18,746 bases of DNA, taken from Candidatus Liptonbacteria bacterium CG11_big_fil_rev_8_21_14_0_20_35_14. GTDB lineage: Bacteria; Patescibacteriota; Minisyncoccia; UBA6257; XYB1-36-10. Made by a program: the position numbers and the translations under genes. The stretch lies in assembly GCA_002796205.1 (NCBI GenBank), contig PCWO01000027.1, positions 1 to 18,746 of the forward strand, given 5' to 3'. Of the stretch, positions 6,436 through 12,857 are shown one piece after another. Each line of letters begins with the position of its first letter. Position 1 is the stretch's first letter. The notes under the pieces were generated by a model. The model ran no database searches and was not told the DNA's origin. It was given only the letters and a program-made list of their open reading frames with translations.

Positions 6436-7245
6436 ATGAATATAATAATAGGTAAAAAAGAGTCAAAGGATGTATTTAGATTATTTTTACTTCTTAATAT
6501 TTTTGGTTATAGAGAAGAAAATAATTCTAAAGGAATGAGTCTTTTTAGAAAAAAGATTAACGTAAAGATTAAAAATGGCTTTTTAGTTGATAAATATGAG
6601 GATGTAAAAAATACAATAGATTCACACCATGCTTGGTACTTAATAAATGCGATTTTTGAAAAAAATAAAAATAATAAAAAATTAACTGAATTTATTTTAA
6701 AATTAAAAGAATTTAGTCTAGAAAAAGATGTTAAAAATTTAGAAAAATATTTTGATAAATATTTTATAGATAATGGTAAAAAATTATTACCTGTATTTAA
6801 AAAAGAAATTAAAAAAATTAAAAAAGTGGTTAATAAAAATGTTTTAGTTAAAAAAGTGATTATAATTTTAAATCCATTAGATGCTTACTGGAGAGGATAT
6901 TATGTAAATAATAAAGATAAAGTTTATTTAATATTGGGTCCTGGATATAGAGACAACTCATATGGATTATTGCGTCATGAGTTTTTACATATGTTTATTT
7001 CTAATTTCAAATTACCTAAAAAAATATTAGAAGGGAAAATTAGTGATGAATTAATAAAACAAGGCTATGGAGATAATAAAATTCTAAGAGATGAGTATGT
7101 AGTAAGAGCGCTTGATATTATATATAAAACAAAAGTTTTAAATAGAGATATAAATAAAGAAATTAAGATAGAAGAAAAAAATAATTTTAATAAAATAAGA
7201 AATGTTGTTAATTTTGTTTTAAAACAAAATTCGGTCACTGAATAA
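6436..7245 (+). CDS. HExxH zinc-peptidase-like protein (269 aa)
   Basis: The ATG at 6436 is preferred to a TTG 15 bases earlier; neither has a Shine-Dalgarno site. The protein is very lysine-rich. Residues of about 95-140 look like amphipathic or coiled helix. The zinc motif HEFLH occurs at 181-185 (LLRHEFLHMFISN), and DEYVVRA begins at about 218, with Glu219 a candidate third zinc ligand. It resembles uncharacterised gluzincin-like families with an HEFxH motif, but I cannot name one with confidence. No signal peptide is seen. It lies between two Cys-peptide/radical SAM units and is transcribed the opposite way. Peptide processing or immunity is possible but inferred. Confidence 0.68.
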   Translation: MNIIIGKKESKDVFRLFLLLNIFGYREENNSKGMSLFRKKINVKIKNGFLVDKYEDVKNTIDSHHAWYLINAIFEKNKNNKKLTEFILKLKEFSLEKDVKNLEKYFDKYFIDNGKKLLPVFKKEIKKIKKVVNKNVLVKKVIIILNPLDAYWRGYYVNNKDKVYLILGPGYRDNSYGLLRHEFLHMFISNFKLPKKILEGKISDELIKQGYGDNKILRDEYVVRALDIIYKTKVLNRDINKEIKIEEKNNFNKIRNVVNFVLKQNSVTE

Positions 7246-7257
7246 ACAGTGACCGAA
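7230..7257. terminator. Bidirectional terminator containing a stop codon
   Basis: A perfect 11-bp stem (TTCGGTCACTG at 7230-7240 with 7247-7257) has a 6-nt loop that carries the TAA stop (7243-7245) of the plus-strand gene. On the minus strand it is followed by TTTTGTTTT and lies 12 nt after the 41-aa peptide gene, so it can end both transcripts. Confidence 0.85.
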
Positions 7258-7258
7258 T

Positions 7259-7283
7259 AAAGAAGATATTATCTTCTTTTTTT
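7259..7283 (+). terminator. Second plus-strand terminator, overlapping a peptide gene
   Basis: The inverted repeat AAAGAAGATA (7259-7268) / its complement (7270-7279), with a T-run to 7283, gives a tandem terminator for the plus-strand gene. Its 3' arm coincides with the last codons and stop of the minus-strand 41-aa peptide. Confidence 0.6.
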
Positions 7284-7394
7284 TGACTTACTTGCACAAC
7301 TGCAGTGACCCGGGCATTGAATTCTAGTCAGATGAACTTTTAAGTCTTGTTTTTTACCTAGATAACTTACTTTTCTGATGACAGATTTAGACAT
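7269..7394 (-). CDS. 41-aa Cys-containing RiPP precursor peptide
   Basis: The ATG at 7394 follows GAAGGTGATTAA, a fair ribosome site, and lies 16 nt after the radical SAM gene's stop. The peptide starts MSKSVIRKVSYLGKKQ, is strongly basic and ends IQCPGHCSCASKSKKRR. The three Cys (27, 31, 33) form C-x-G-x-C-[ST]-C, the same motif as in the 58-aa precursor. Position in the unit, size and the shared Cys motif argue for a modified peptide, with the upstream radical SAM/SPASM protein as its enzyme. The lysine/arginine tail is unusual for a core peptide and could be a follower or a membrane-interacting segment. Thioether or other Cys-based crosslinks are the likely outcome, but this is inferred. 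Confidence 0.8.
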   Translation of the reverse strand: MSKSVIRKVSYLGKKQDLKVHLTRIQCPGHCSCASKSKKRR

Positions 7395-7410
7395 TTAATC
7401 ACCTTCTTTC

Positions 7411-8703
7411 TTATGATATTTCTTCAAATAAACGATGTACGGTTAATTCATAATTAATATGACACCGAGGATTTGAAATTTCTTTTCCAGAACTATTAGT
7501 TTTTCTAGCAAGACAGTCTCCAACACAATAGTATTGTGCCGGACACTCTGAACATATAGGATTTAACTTACCATCTTTGCTTCTTAAATTTTGAATCATT
7601 TGGTGGTCAAATATAAATCCTTTACCGAGTTCAAATTTTCCATATATAAAAAGACTAGCTAGAGGACTACTTCTTTCGATGACTTCGTGGCATGTAGTTA
7701 CTAATCCAGTTGGAGAGACAATAAAATTTGGTCCATATATACCACAAAAATTATTGCGTATTTCTAAAAGATCAGGAGAATATCCGGAATAAAATAAATC
7801 TGTGTTACTAAAACTAGCGATTTTTGATGCTTCTATAAAGCCATATATAAAAGCGACAGAGGATGGAAATTCTTGATCCGAGCCTCTCCCACAAGAACAG
7901 GCAGGCTCTAAATGTATTTCAACTCCAGAAAAAGTATTAATAAAGAAACTGACTATCTCTGGAATTTTATTAATTCCCATATCTGTTATAGTACATTGAA
8001 CTGCAACACCAACACCTTTATCTAAAAAAGAATGAATTGCTTTATGAACTAATTCAGAAGAAGGACTACCATTTGCTAGAGGTCTTTGAATATCTTGAAT
8101 TTCTTTCATTCCGTCAGAAGATATTTGTACATAATTAATGTGATTTGATAACCACTTAATTTGATTTTCTGATAACATTCCATTTGTTACGAGATCAATG
8201 TTATAATTTATTCCATTTTCTTTTGATTGATCTTGAAAATAAAGGATAGTTTTTTTAAATACGGGCCAATTTTTAGTTGGTTCTCCTCCGCCATGAAATT
8301 CTAAAGAACATTCTTTTTCATTTTTTAGTTTGGCATTATTAATTAAAAAATCTATTGTCGCTTTGGCAATTTCCCAGGGCATATTAGTTTTATTACCTTC
8401 AGTCCCAGCATTTGAGTAACAATAAGTACAACGAAGTCCACAATCTAAAGTTGGGAAAATAGTGCCTGATGTAGGTAAAAATTCTGTTTCTATCTCTTGC
8501 TTAATTTCAAAATCATTGTTCAATAATTTTTCTGCATCTATAATGGGTAATAAATTTAATATATCATCAAAAGAACTGCTTTCAATATTAATTAAATTTA
8601 ATAATGAGTTTTTTTCTTTTTCATCTATTTCCATAACTAAGCCTTTAAAAGGAGCAAATAATAAAAATTTACCATTTTTTTCAACAATATGGACATGCTT
8701 CAT
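7411..8703 (-). CDS. Radical SAM/SPASM peptide maturase (430 aa)
   Basis: Residues 1-75 form a small N-terminal domain that may recognise the precursor (PqqD-like is possible, not certain). The radical SAM motif CGLRCTYC lies at 88-95 with GGGEPT about 50 residues later. The C-terminal SPASM set is complete: C-x12-G-x4-C (CGIYGP...GLVTTC), then C-x2-C-x5-C-x3-C (CSECPAQYYCVGDC) and a last Cys near the end (PRCH), which is the pattern for two auxiliary 4Fe-4S clusters. The ribosome site GGAAGGA supports the start. The 41-aa Cys peptide follows 16 nt downstream, and the unit is driven by module D. Enzymes of this type join a Cys sulfur to a backbone or side-chain carbon in sactipeptides and ranthipeptides. 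The specific reaction here is unknown. Confidence 0.87.
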   Translation of the reverse strand: MKHVHIVEKNGKFLLFAPFKGLVMEIDEKEKNSLLNLINIESSSFDDILNLLPIIDAEKLLNNDFEIKQEIETEFLPTSGTIFPTLDCGLRCTYCYSNAGTEGNKTNMPWEIAKATIDFLINNAKLKNEKECSLEFHGGGEPTKNWPVFKKTILYFQDQSKENGINYNIDLVTNGMLSENQIKWLSNHINYVQISSDGMKEIQDIQRPLANGSPSSELVHKAIHSFLDKGVGVAVQCTITDMGINKIPEIVSFFINTFSGVEIHLEPACSCGRGSDQEFPSSVAFIYGFIEASKIASFSNTDLFYSGYSPDLLEIRNNFCGIYGPNFIVSPTGLVTTCHEVIERSSPLASLFIYGKFELGKGFIFDHQMIQNLRSKDGKLNPICSECPAQYYCVGDCLARKTNSSGKEISNPRCHINYELTVHRLFEEIS

Positions 8704-8750
8704 ATTAAAACATCCTTCCTATTTCATATAAGATAATTTTCAAGGTACTT

Positions 8751-8819
8751 ATGAGTTAATTATAACACATTTAAGCCAAAAATGCAAAAACCCATATTTT
8801 AGAGGGTTTTGTGGGGTGG
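8751..8819 (-). promoter_or_regulatory. Hairpin-promoter module D
   Basis: A short C-rich tract and a hairpin (AACCC/GGGTT around TCTAAAATAT) lead into -35 TTGCAT (8782-8787), a 17-nt spacer and TATAAT (8759-8764) preceded by TGT, then the leader TTAACTCATAAGTACCTTG, one or two changes from modules A, G and H. The upstream unit already has its own strong terminator at 8852-8886, so the hairpin is redundant as a stop. Confidence 0.82.
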
Positions 8820-8851
8820 TATAAAAAATAAATATAAAAATTTATATTTTA

Positions 8852-8886
8852 AAAAAGCTAGAAAGATATAAATTTTCTAGCTTTTT
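8852..8886. terminator. Terminator of the S9 / GNAT peptide unit
   Basis: A perfect 13-bp stem (8852-8864 with 8874-8886) with A-run and T-run at its two ends, 18 nt after the 26-aa peptide stop. It could act in both directions. Confidence 0.85.
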
Positions 8887-8903
8887 GTTTTATAAATATT
8901 TTT

Positions 8904-8984
8904 CTAATTAGGTGCTTGAGAATTAATAACTGGTGGTTCAGATGTTTGGTTGTCATAGTATGATGTATCTATATTATTACTCAT
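8904..8984 (-). CDS. 26-aa peptide translationally coupled to an acetyltransferase
   Basis: The ATG (8982-8984) overlaps the TGA of the acetyltransferase as ATGA, and AAGGAG lies nine bases upstream, inside the acetyltransferase gene. This is strong evidence for real translation. The peptide begins MSNNIDTSYYDNQTSEPP and ends VINSQAPN. It has no Cys and is polar and acidic, with two adjacent Tyr and three Pro. It is the last gene of a unit that starts with a 25-aa peptide and includes an S9 peptidase. It could be a substrate of the acetyltransferase and/or the peptidase. No known peptide family is recognised. Confidence 0.75.
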   Translation of the reverse strand: MSNNIDTSYYDNQTSEPPVINSQAPN

Positions 8985-9568
8985 AATACAATCTCCTTAA
9001 GATTATTATTTATTAGGAAATCTTTTCGAAAAATACTTAATATAACTTCATCAATTAGGTTATTACCAACTTGATATTGATCTTTAATTTTTGCTTCTTC
9101 AATAAAACCACATTTTTGAGCACAGATTATAGAATGTTTATTAGAGGCATATGTACTCCAATTTATTTTTCTTAAGTTTAAATGAGTAAAAGCATAATTA
9201 ATAATCATATTAACTGACTTTGGACCATAGCCTTTTCCTTGAAAAGATGGGTTAATAATAATTCCTAGATAAGCTGTGCCATGAATTTGATTTATATCAT
9301 AAAGACAAATTATGCCTATAATATCGTCTTTATCGGGAACTATTATTCCCAGATGTATTTCATCATCTCTACCAATAATATTTTTTTCTAGCCATTTCTT
9401 TTCTGTAGCTTCTGTAATTGGTTTTCGTTTTAAAGAAATTTCTCTTATTTTAGGATTATTTACTAGACTAAGTAAGGTATAAAGATCTGATTCTTTTAGT
9501 AGTCGCAGATTAACTAAATCCCCTACTATAAATATAATGGACTGGGGTTCTTTATTATTGTTTTCCAT
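8981..9568 (-). CDS. GNAT acetyltransferase, RimJ/RimL-like
   Basis: A 195-residue protein with the RimJ/RimL-type layout. It has an N-terminal LVNLRLLKESDLYTLL segment (about 18-33), the acetyl-CoA loop QGKGYGPK (110-117), and a terminal strand around CAQKCGFIEEAKIKD. RimJ/RimL relatives acetylate protein N-termini or small amines. The ribosome site AAAAGGAG is good. It follows the S9 peptidase by 48 nt and overlaps the 26-aa peptide start. In this unit, N-acetylation of one of the short peptides, or of the amine exposed by the peptidase, would be a coherent job; that is inference from context. Confidence 0.85.
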   Translation of the reverse strand: MENNNKEPQSIIFIVGDLVNLRLLKESDLYTLLSLVNNPKIREISLKRKPITEATEKKWLEKNIIGRDDEIHLGIIVPDKDDIIGIICLYDINQIHGTAYLGIIINPSFQGKGYGPKSVNMIINYAFTHLNLRKINWSTYASNKHSIICAQKCGFIEEAKIKDQYQVGNNLIDEVILSIFRKDFLINNNLKEIVL

Positions 9569-9616
9569 TTACTATTCTCCTTTTATAAAAACTGCTAACT
9601 GTACAGTAAAACTATT

Positions 9617-11407
9617 TTATTTATTAGTCAATGTATTTTTAAGAAAGCTTTCTATTTTGTTATATGCATCAATTTTATTTTTTAATTTTGATAAACTGTG
9701 ACCTTCGTTTTTGTAAGTTATTAATTTTACTTGTTTTTTTAATTTTAATAATTTATTTTTTATTTGCTCAGCTTCATTTAGTGAAACCCTTGGATCATTT
9801 TTTCCATGTATTAAAAGTAAAGGTGCTTTTATATTTTTAATATAATTTATAGGAGATAATTCTTTTAATAATTTTTTATGATTTTTAAGAGAACCATATT
9901 CTATTTCTCTATTTATTAATCTGTGTGGAGCAGTGTTTTTAAGAAAAGTCTCTAAGTTGCTTATCCCTGATAAACTAACACCTCCAGCCCATAATTTAGA
10001 ATAGAAAACTAAACTAGCAAGTACCATATATCCACCATAGCTCGATCCTATGAGTATAATATTGTTATGGTCTAATTTTTTATTTGATTTTATATATTTA
10101 TGTAAATATTCTATGTCTTTTATAGCATTATGTCTTTTTTCTATATCGTCTAAACTCATATATTTTTTTCCATACCCGGAACTACCCCTTATATTTGGCG
10201 CAATGATAGCATATCCTTTATAGACTAAATACTGAATAAAAGAATTAAATGCCGGTCTATATTGAGCTTCTGGACCACCATGAATATTGATGATTACGGG
10301 TATTTTTTTTAATTTAAAATTTGGCACATATATAAAGTAAGGTATTTTTAGATTATCAAAAGATTTAAAATGAGATAATTTAGGTTTAGATAATTGTTCT
10401 GAAGAAACTTTTTGAATACTATTTGTTAATTTTTTTATTTTTTTATTTTTTATAGAATATATATAAAGATTACTGACATTTACTGAATCTCCAATTATCA
10501 TAGCTAAATTATTTGAATCTTTTGAAAAATTGACTGAGTAAACCATTTCTAACTTTGTTAAATCATTTAAAATAATTTCACTCATATCTGACGTTTTTCT
10601 AAGGTTTATAATTCTATAACCATTTTTATTGATTATCGTTGTTAAAAACCTTCCATCATGAGAAACTCTAACACCTTCAACGTCAAACTTGGGAGTATAG
10701 ACGTATTTCCATTCACTAGATGATATTTTATATAAACTTAACCCAAGAAAATTTTTAGTAGTGTTATTTATAAAATAAAAAGCAGATTCATCAGGAAGCC
10801 AATAAGCCCCGCCATAATAAGAGTCCGCTTTTGGGTGTATTATGCTTTTTATAGATTTATTTTTAAAAGAAAAAAGCAGTGTCTCAGTTTTTAAATTAGA
10901 ATACCTTTTTTGAATGGTTATAAAATTTTGCTGCGGAGAAAAAGAATTAGGATAACAATTACCGCCACTATTATATATACATTCCTCTTTTCCATTTTTT
11001 ATATTTAGAATATAAACATCAAAATCTTTTTCGCTCCTTTGATTTTTAGAGTATGTAATATACTTTCCATCAGATGACCAATTACCAAAATTATGTTTAA
11101 CTTTGGAATTTTTAGTTAAATTTATTATTTTTTTAGTTTTAATAGAAAATAAATAAAGTTGGATTTTTTCATCTCCATTATTTGATTTTCCAAAAATAAT
11201 TTCTTCTTTAGTGGGTGAAAAAATTGCAAAATAAATTTGGTCCTTTAAAAAAGTTAATTGTTTAGACTGTCCCCCCTTACTTGGTATTAAATATATTTGA
11301 TAAGAGCCGGAACGATTGCTTAAATATGCTATTTTTTTGCCATTAGGACTAAAGGTTACACTTTTTATTGATTCGGATTCTATAAAATCTTTTATACTAT
11401 AATTCAT
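9617..11407 (-). CDS. S9-family serine peptidase (prolyl oligopeptidase / acylaminoacyl peptidase type)
   Basis: A 596-residue protein without a signal peptide, so likely cytoplasmic. Residues of about 15-335 carry TolB-like beta-propeller repeats (e.g. SVTFSPNGKKIAYLSNRSG, and later GNWSSDGKYITYS). From about 355 an alpha/beta-hydrolase domain shows HGGPE (376-380), the nucleophile motif GSSYGG with Ser456, Asp538 in HGKNDPR, and His570 in EGHS. All catalytic residues are present. S9 enzymes cut short peptides, often after Pro or at blocked N-termini, and exclude folded proteins. The gene sits between a 25-aa peptide gene and an acetyltransferase plus a 26-aa peptide; both peptides contain Pro. 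Lasso-peptide isopeptidases are also S9 members, but no lasso cyclase or leader protease is seen here. The ATG has no Shine-Dalgarno site; the upstream hairpin ends 10 nt before it. Confidence 0.87.
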   Translation of the reverse strand: MNYSIKDFIESESIKSVTFSPNGKKIAYLSNRSGSYQIYLIPSKGGQSKQLTFLKDQIYFAIFSPTKEEIIFGKSNNGDEKIQLYLFSIKTKKIINLTKNSKVKHNFGNWSSDGKYITYSKNQRSEKDFDVYILNIKNGKEECIYNSGGNCYPNSFSPQQNFITIQKRYSNLKTETLLFSFKNKSIKSIIHPKADSYYGGAYWLPDESAFYFINNTTKNFLGLSLYKISSSEWKYVYTPKFDVEGVRVSHDGRFLTTIINKNGYRIINLRKTSDMSEIILNDLTKLEMVYSVNFSKDSNNLAMIIGDSVNVSNLYIYSIKNKKIKKLTNSIQKVSSEQLSKPKLSHFKSFDNLKIPYFIYVPNFKLKKIPVIINIHGGPEAQYRPAFNSFIQYLVYKGYAIIAPNIRGSSGYGKKYMSLDDIEKRHNAIKDIEYLHKYIKSNKKLDHNNIILIGSSYGGYMVLASLVFYSKLWAGGVSLSGISNLETFLKNTAPHRLINREIEYGSLKNHKKLLKELSPINYIKNIKAPLLLIHGKNDPRVSLNEAEQIKNKLLKLKKQVKLITYKNEGHSLSKLKNKIDAYNKIESFLKNTLTNK

Positions 11408-11416
11408 AATAAAATT

Positions 11417-11452
11417 ATAGCGAGCGTAGATTAAAAAATCTACACTCGCTAT
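11417..11452 (-). terminator. Strong hairpin between the 25-aa peptide and S9 genes
   Basis: A 16-bp stem with one G-U pair on the minus strand (11437-11452 with 11417-11432, 4-nt loop) fills the gap between the peptide stop and the peptidase start, followed by ATTTTATT. It is probably a partial terminator or mRNA-stabilising element giving more peptide than peptidase, comparable with the hairpin at 5975-6019. Confidence 0.7.
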
Positions 11453-11461
11453 GTAACACGA

Positions 11462-11539
11462 TTACTCTGCCATTTCAACATCAGGACTGTCTGGGCCGGA
11501 GTCATCGCCATGATCAGGATAAGACTGGAATTCCAACAT
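11462..11539 (-). CDS. 25-aa acidic peptide heading the S9/GNAT unit
   Basis: The ATG at 11539 follows AAAGGTGGTGAGG, the same ribosome block as in modules B and C, after a leader stem-loop. The peptide begins MLEFQSYPDHGDDSGPDSP and ends DVEMAE. It is very acidic, with three Pro and no Cys or Arg/Lys. It is too short for a usual leader plus core. It could be a signal-like peptide, or a precursor whose whole length is processed by the S9 peptidase and acetyltransferase that follow. The strong promoter, structured leader and ribosome site make it the best-expressed gene of its unit. No family is recognised. Confidence 0.75.
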   Translation of the reverse strand: MLEFQSYPDHGDDSGPDSPDVEMAE

Positions 11540-11544
11540 AATCC

Positions 11545-11645
11545 TCACCACCTTTCATCAAGTAGTAGCGCTTAATCCTCTACTACTCTTTGTTTTATAA
11601 AAAAATAACTAGCTATAATATATCATGTAATTTAAATTATTCAAG
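11545..11645 (-). promoter_or_regulatory. Promoter and structured leader of the 25-aa peptide unit (module E)
   Basis: TTGAAT (11639-11644), an 18-nt spacer and TATTAT (11615-11620) form the promoter, in a block matching 133-165 at 30 of 33 positions. The leader holds a perfect 8-bp stem (11561-11568 with 11580-11587) immediately before GATGAAAGGTGGTGA (11545-11559), identical over 15 nt to the ribosome block of module B. The stem sequence differs from those in B and C, but its place is the same. Confidence 0.75.
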
Positions 11646-11647
11646 CG

Positions 11648-11700
11648 TTATGCAAAAACCCCATATTTTAGAGGGTTGGGGGGGTGGTAGGGGTTGGTTT
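11648..11700 (-). terminator. Module-type hairpin without the usual promoter
   Basis: A C-rich tract and the hairpin (CCC, loop with CTAAAAT, GGGG, then TTTTTGCAT) as in the other modules, about 60 nt after the TraB/TIKI-like gene's stop. It probably terminates that transcript. The conserved TTGCAT is kept, but TATAAT at the 17-nt distance is replaced by a different promoter further downstream. Confidence 0.75.
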
Positions 11701-11735
11701 TAATAATTATACTTTAACGTATTTTATTAAAATTA

Positions 11736-12527
11736 TTACTTCAAAAGCTTAATTAATGCGGGCTCTTGAACAATTGCGTGACTAAAGCCGAAAACTATAA
11801 ATAAATTTTTACCTTCTTTCCAGTATTTAATAATTTGTTCAACAATATAGACATCTCTTATAAGACCACGTTCCTGTGATACTTTATTAATTGTACAAGT
11901 ATTTTCTGTTGGAGTTGTAATATTATAGAAAAAATCTTCATCTAAGGGATTAAATTTTTTATTAAATAAGTCTTGGTGGATTTTTTTCATATGATCTAAG
12001 GAAAATTCAAAATCCTTCCAATTAAATTCATGTTTATCTTGATAAAAGTAATTACCAAGATATTTTTCCAAATTAGGCACAGGATCTAGTCTGTGCCATT
12101 GCAAGATTAAATTTGCAAAATAATTGTAGTATATTTTATTTTTTGAAAACTTTTTTAATAGCTTATTTATAACAAAATTATCTGGAGGTTCGGGAGAATT
12201 TATTTCAATATTACTTTGAGCTGATAGATATGTTATATAACCTGCTTCGCCATCATTTAAAATAGCCTTATTGCTATTTTTATAAATTTTTCTTTGTCCG
12301 CCTTCAATTAAAACAAGGCATTGTTTATTTTTTGTGTTTTTAAGAAAATCTTGCCAATATTTTTTAATATTATCAAATTGATCATCTTGTGAATTATGTG
12401 TATGACTTGCCCCAAAATAAAGTAATAATTGTTTTTTATTTTTAATTTGAAAAATATAAGGAAATAAAATTTCTTTTTTATTGTATTCTTCCCAAGTTAA
12501 TAATAGGGGTGTAATTTTAGAAGGCAT
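11736..12527 (-). CDS. TraB/TIKI-like (GxxH) putative metalloprotease
   Basis: I take the ATG at 12527 (263 aa). The frame is open 66 bases further, but that extension is a hydrophobic AT-rich stretch with no ribosome site, and could instead be a membrane anchor. Seen motifs: YFGASHTHNSQDD near the N-terminus (His42, His44), VLIEGG about 30 residues later, and a C-terminal RDVYIVEQIIKYWKEG...FIVFGFSHA. This GxxH / E / R...GxxH layout fits the TraB-TIKI-EreA-ChaN superfamily, members of which are metal-dependent proteases or esterases. It is the last gene of the cyclophane-type unit, 131 nt after the precursor, so leader removal or pheromone-type processing is a fair hypothesis. Family assignment is by motif only. 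Confidence 0.6.
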   Translation of the reverse strand: MPSKITPLLLTWEEYNKKEILFPYIFQIKNKKQLLLYFGASHTHNSQDDQFDNIKKYWQDFLKNTKNKQCLVLIEGGQRKIYKNSNKAILNDGEAGYITYLSAQSNIEINSPEPPDNFVINKLLKKFSKNKIYYNYFANLILQWHRLDPVPNLEKYLGNYFYQDKHEFNWKDFEFSLDHMKKIHQDLFNKKFNPLDEDFFYNITTPTENTCTINKVSQERGLIRDVYIVEQIIKYWKEGKNLFIVFGFSHAIVQEPALIKLLK

Positions 12528-12658
12528 AGATATATATAATATATTTAGAAAATATATTATATTCATTGTAGAGTATAAAAAAATAACGGGCAAATTTATT
12601 AATAATTTTACCAGTTTATGATTACTTATTTTAATATTTATTGCGTTTTGGAATAAAA

Positions 12659-12826
12659 TTAAGGTTTGCCAACTTTGTTAAATCCATTGTTAAACTGGTT
12701 AAATTGACCTGGCTTTTTGCCACATGTTGTTTTTGACAAGCTGTTAGGATGCTTAGATTTAACATCCTGAATTAGTGCATTGGCATTAGATAATTTAGCA
12801 AGAGCTTTTTTCTTGATACTGGGCAT
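12659..12826 (-). CDS. 55-aa precursor with three FN-x motifs, predicted cyclophane (triceptide) RiPP
   Basis: The ATG at 12826 has AAAGGAGGTGAAGGTG before it, one of the best ribosome sites in the window. The N-terminal leader is basic then helical (MPSIKKKALAKLSNANALIQ). The C-terminal part is TTCGKKPGQFNQFNNGFNKV then GKP. Three Phe-Asn-x units (FNQ, FNN, FNK) fit the aromatic-x-x pattern that three-residue-cyclophane radical SAM enzymes crosslink, from the Phe ring to the beta carbon of the third residue. The enzyme encoded 31 nt upstream is of just that kind. A single Cys (residue 35) precedes the core. The precursor call is strong; the crosslink sites are predicted. Confidence 0.83.
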   Translation of the reverse strand: MPSIKKKALAKLSNANALIQDVKSKHPNSLSKTTCGKKPGQFNQFNNGFNKVGKP

Positions 12827-12857
12827 CACCTTCACCTCCTTTCGTTTTTAGTTAAAA

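Noticed and set aside
8981..8984. Recoding of TGA as glycine, as in some candidate phyla
   Set aside because: The one clear TGA is a stop overlapping a start codon, glycines use GGN codons throughout, and no conserved domain is interrupted by TGA.
9617..11539. Lasso peptide cluster, suggested by the S9 peptidase
   Set aside because: No asparagine-synthetase-like cyclase, transglutaminase-like leader protease or recognition protein is present, and the 25-aa peptide has no suitable leader.
12528..12593. An N-terminal extension of the TraB/TIKI-like protein up to 12593
   Set aside because: It is a hydrophobic, AT-rich stretch without a ribosome site. It could be a membrane anchor, but the shorter start is the safer choice.
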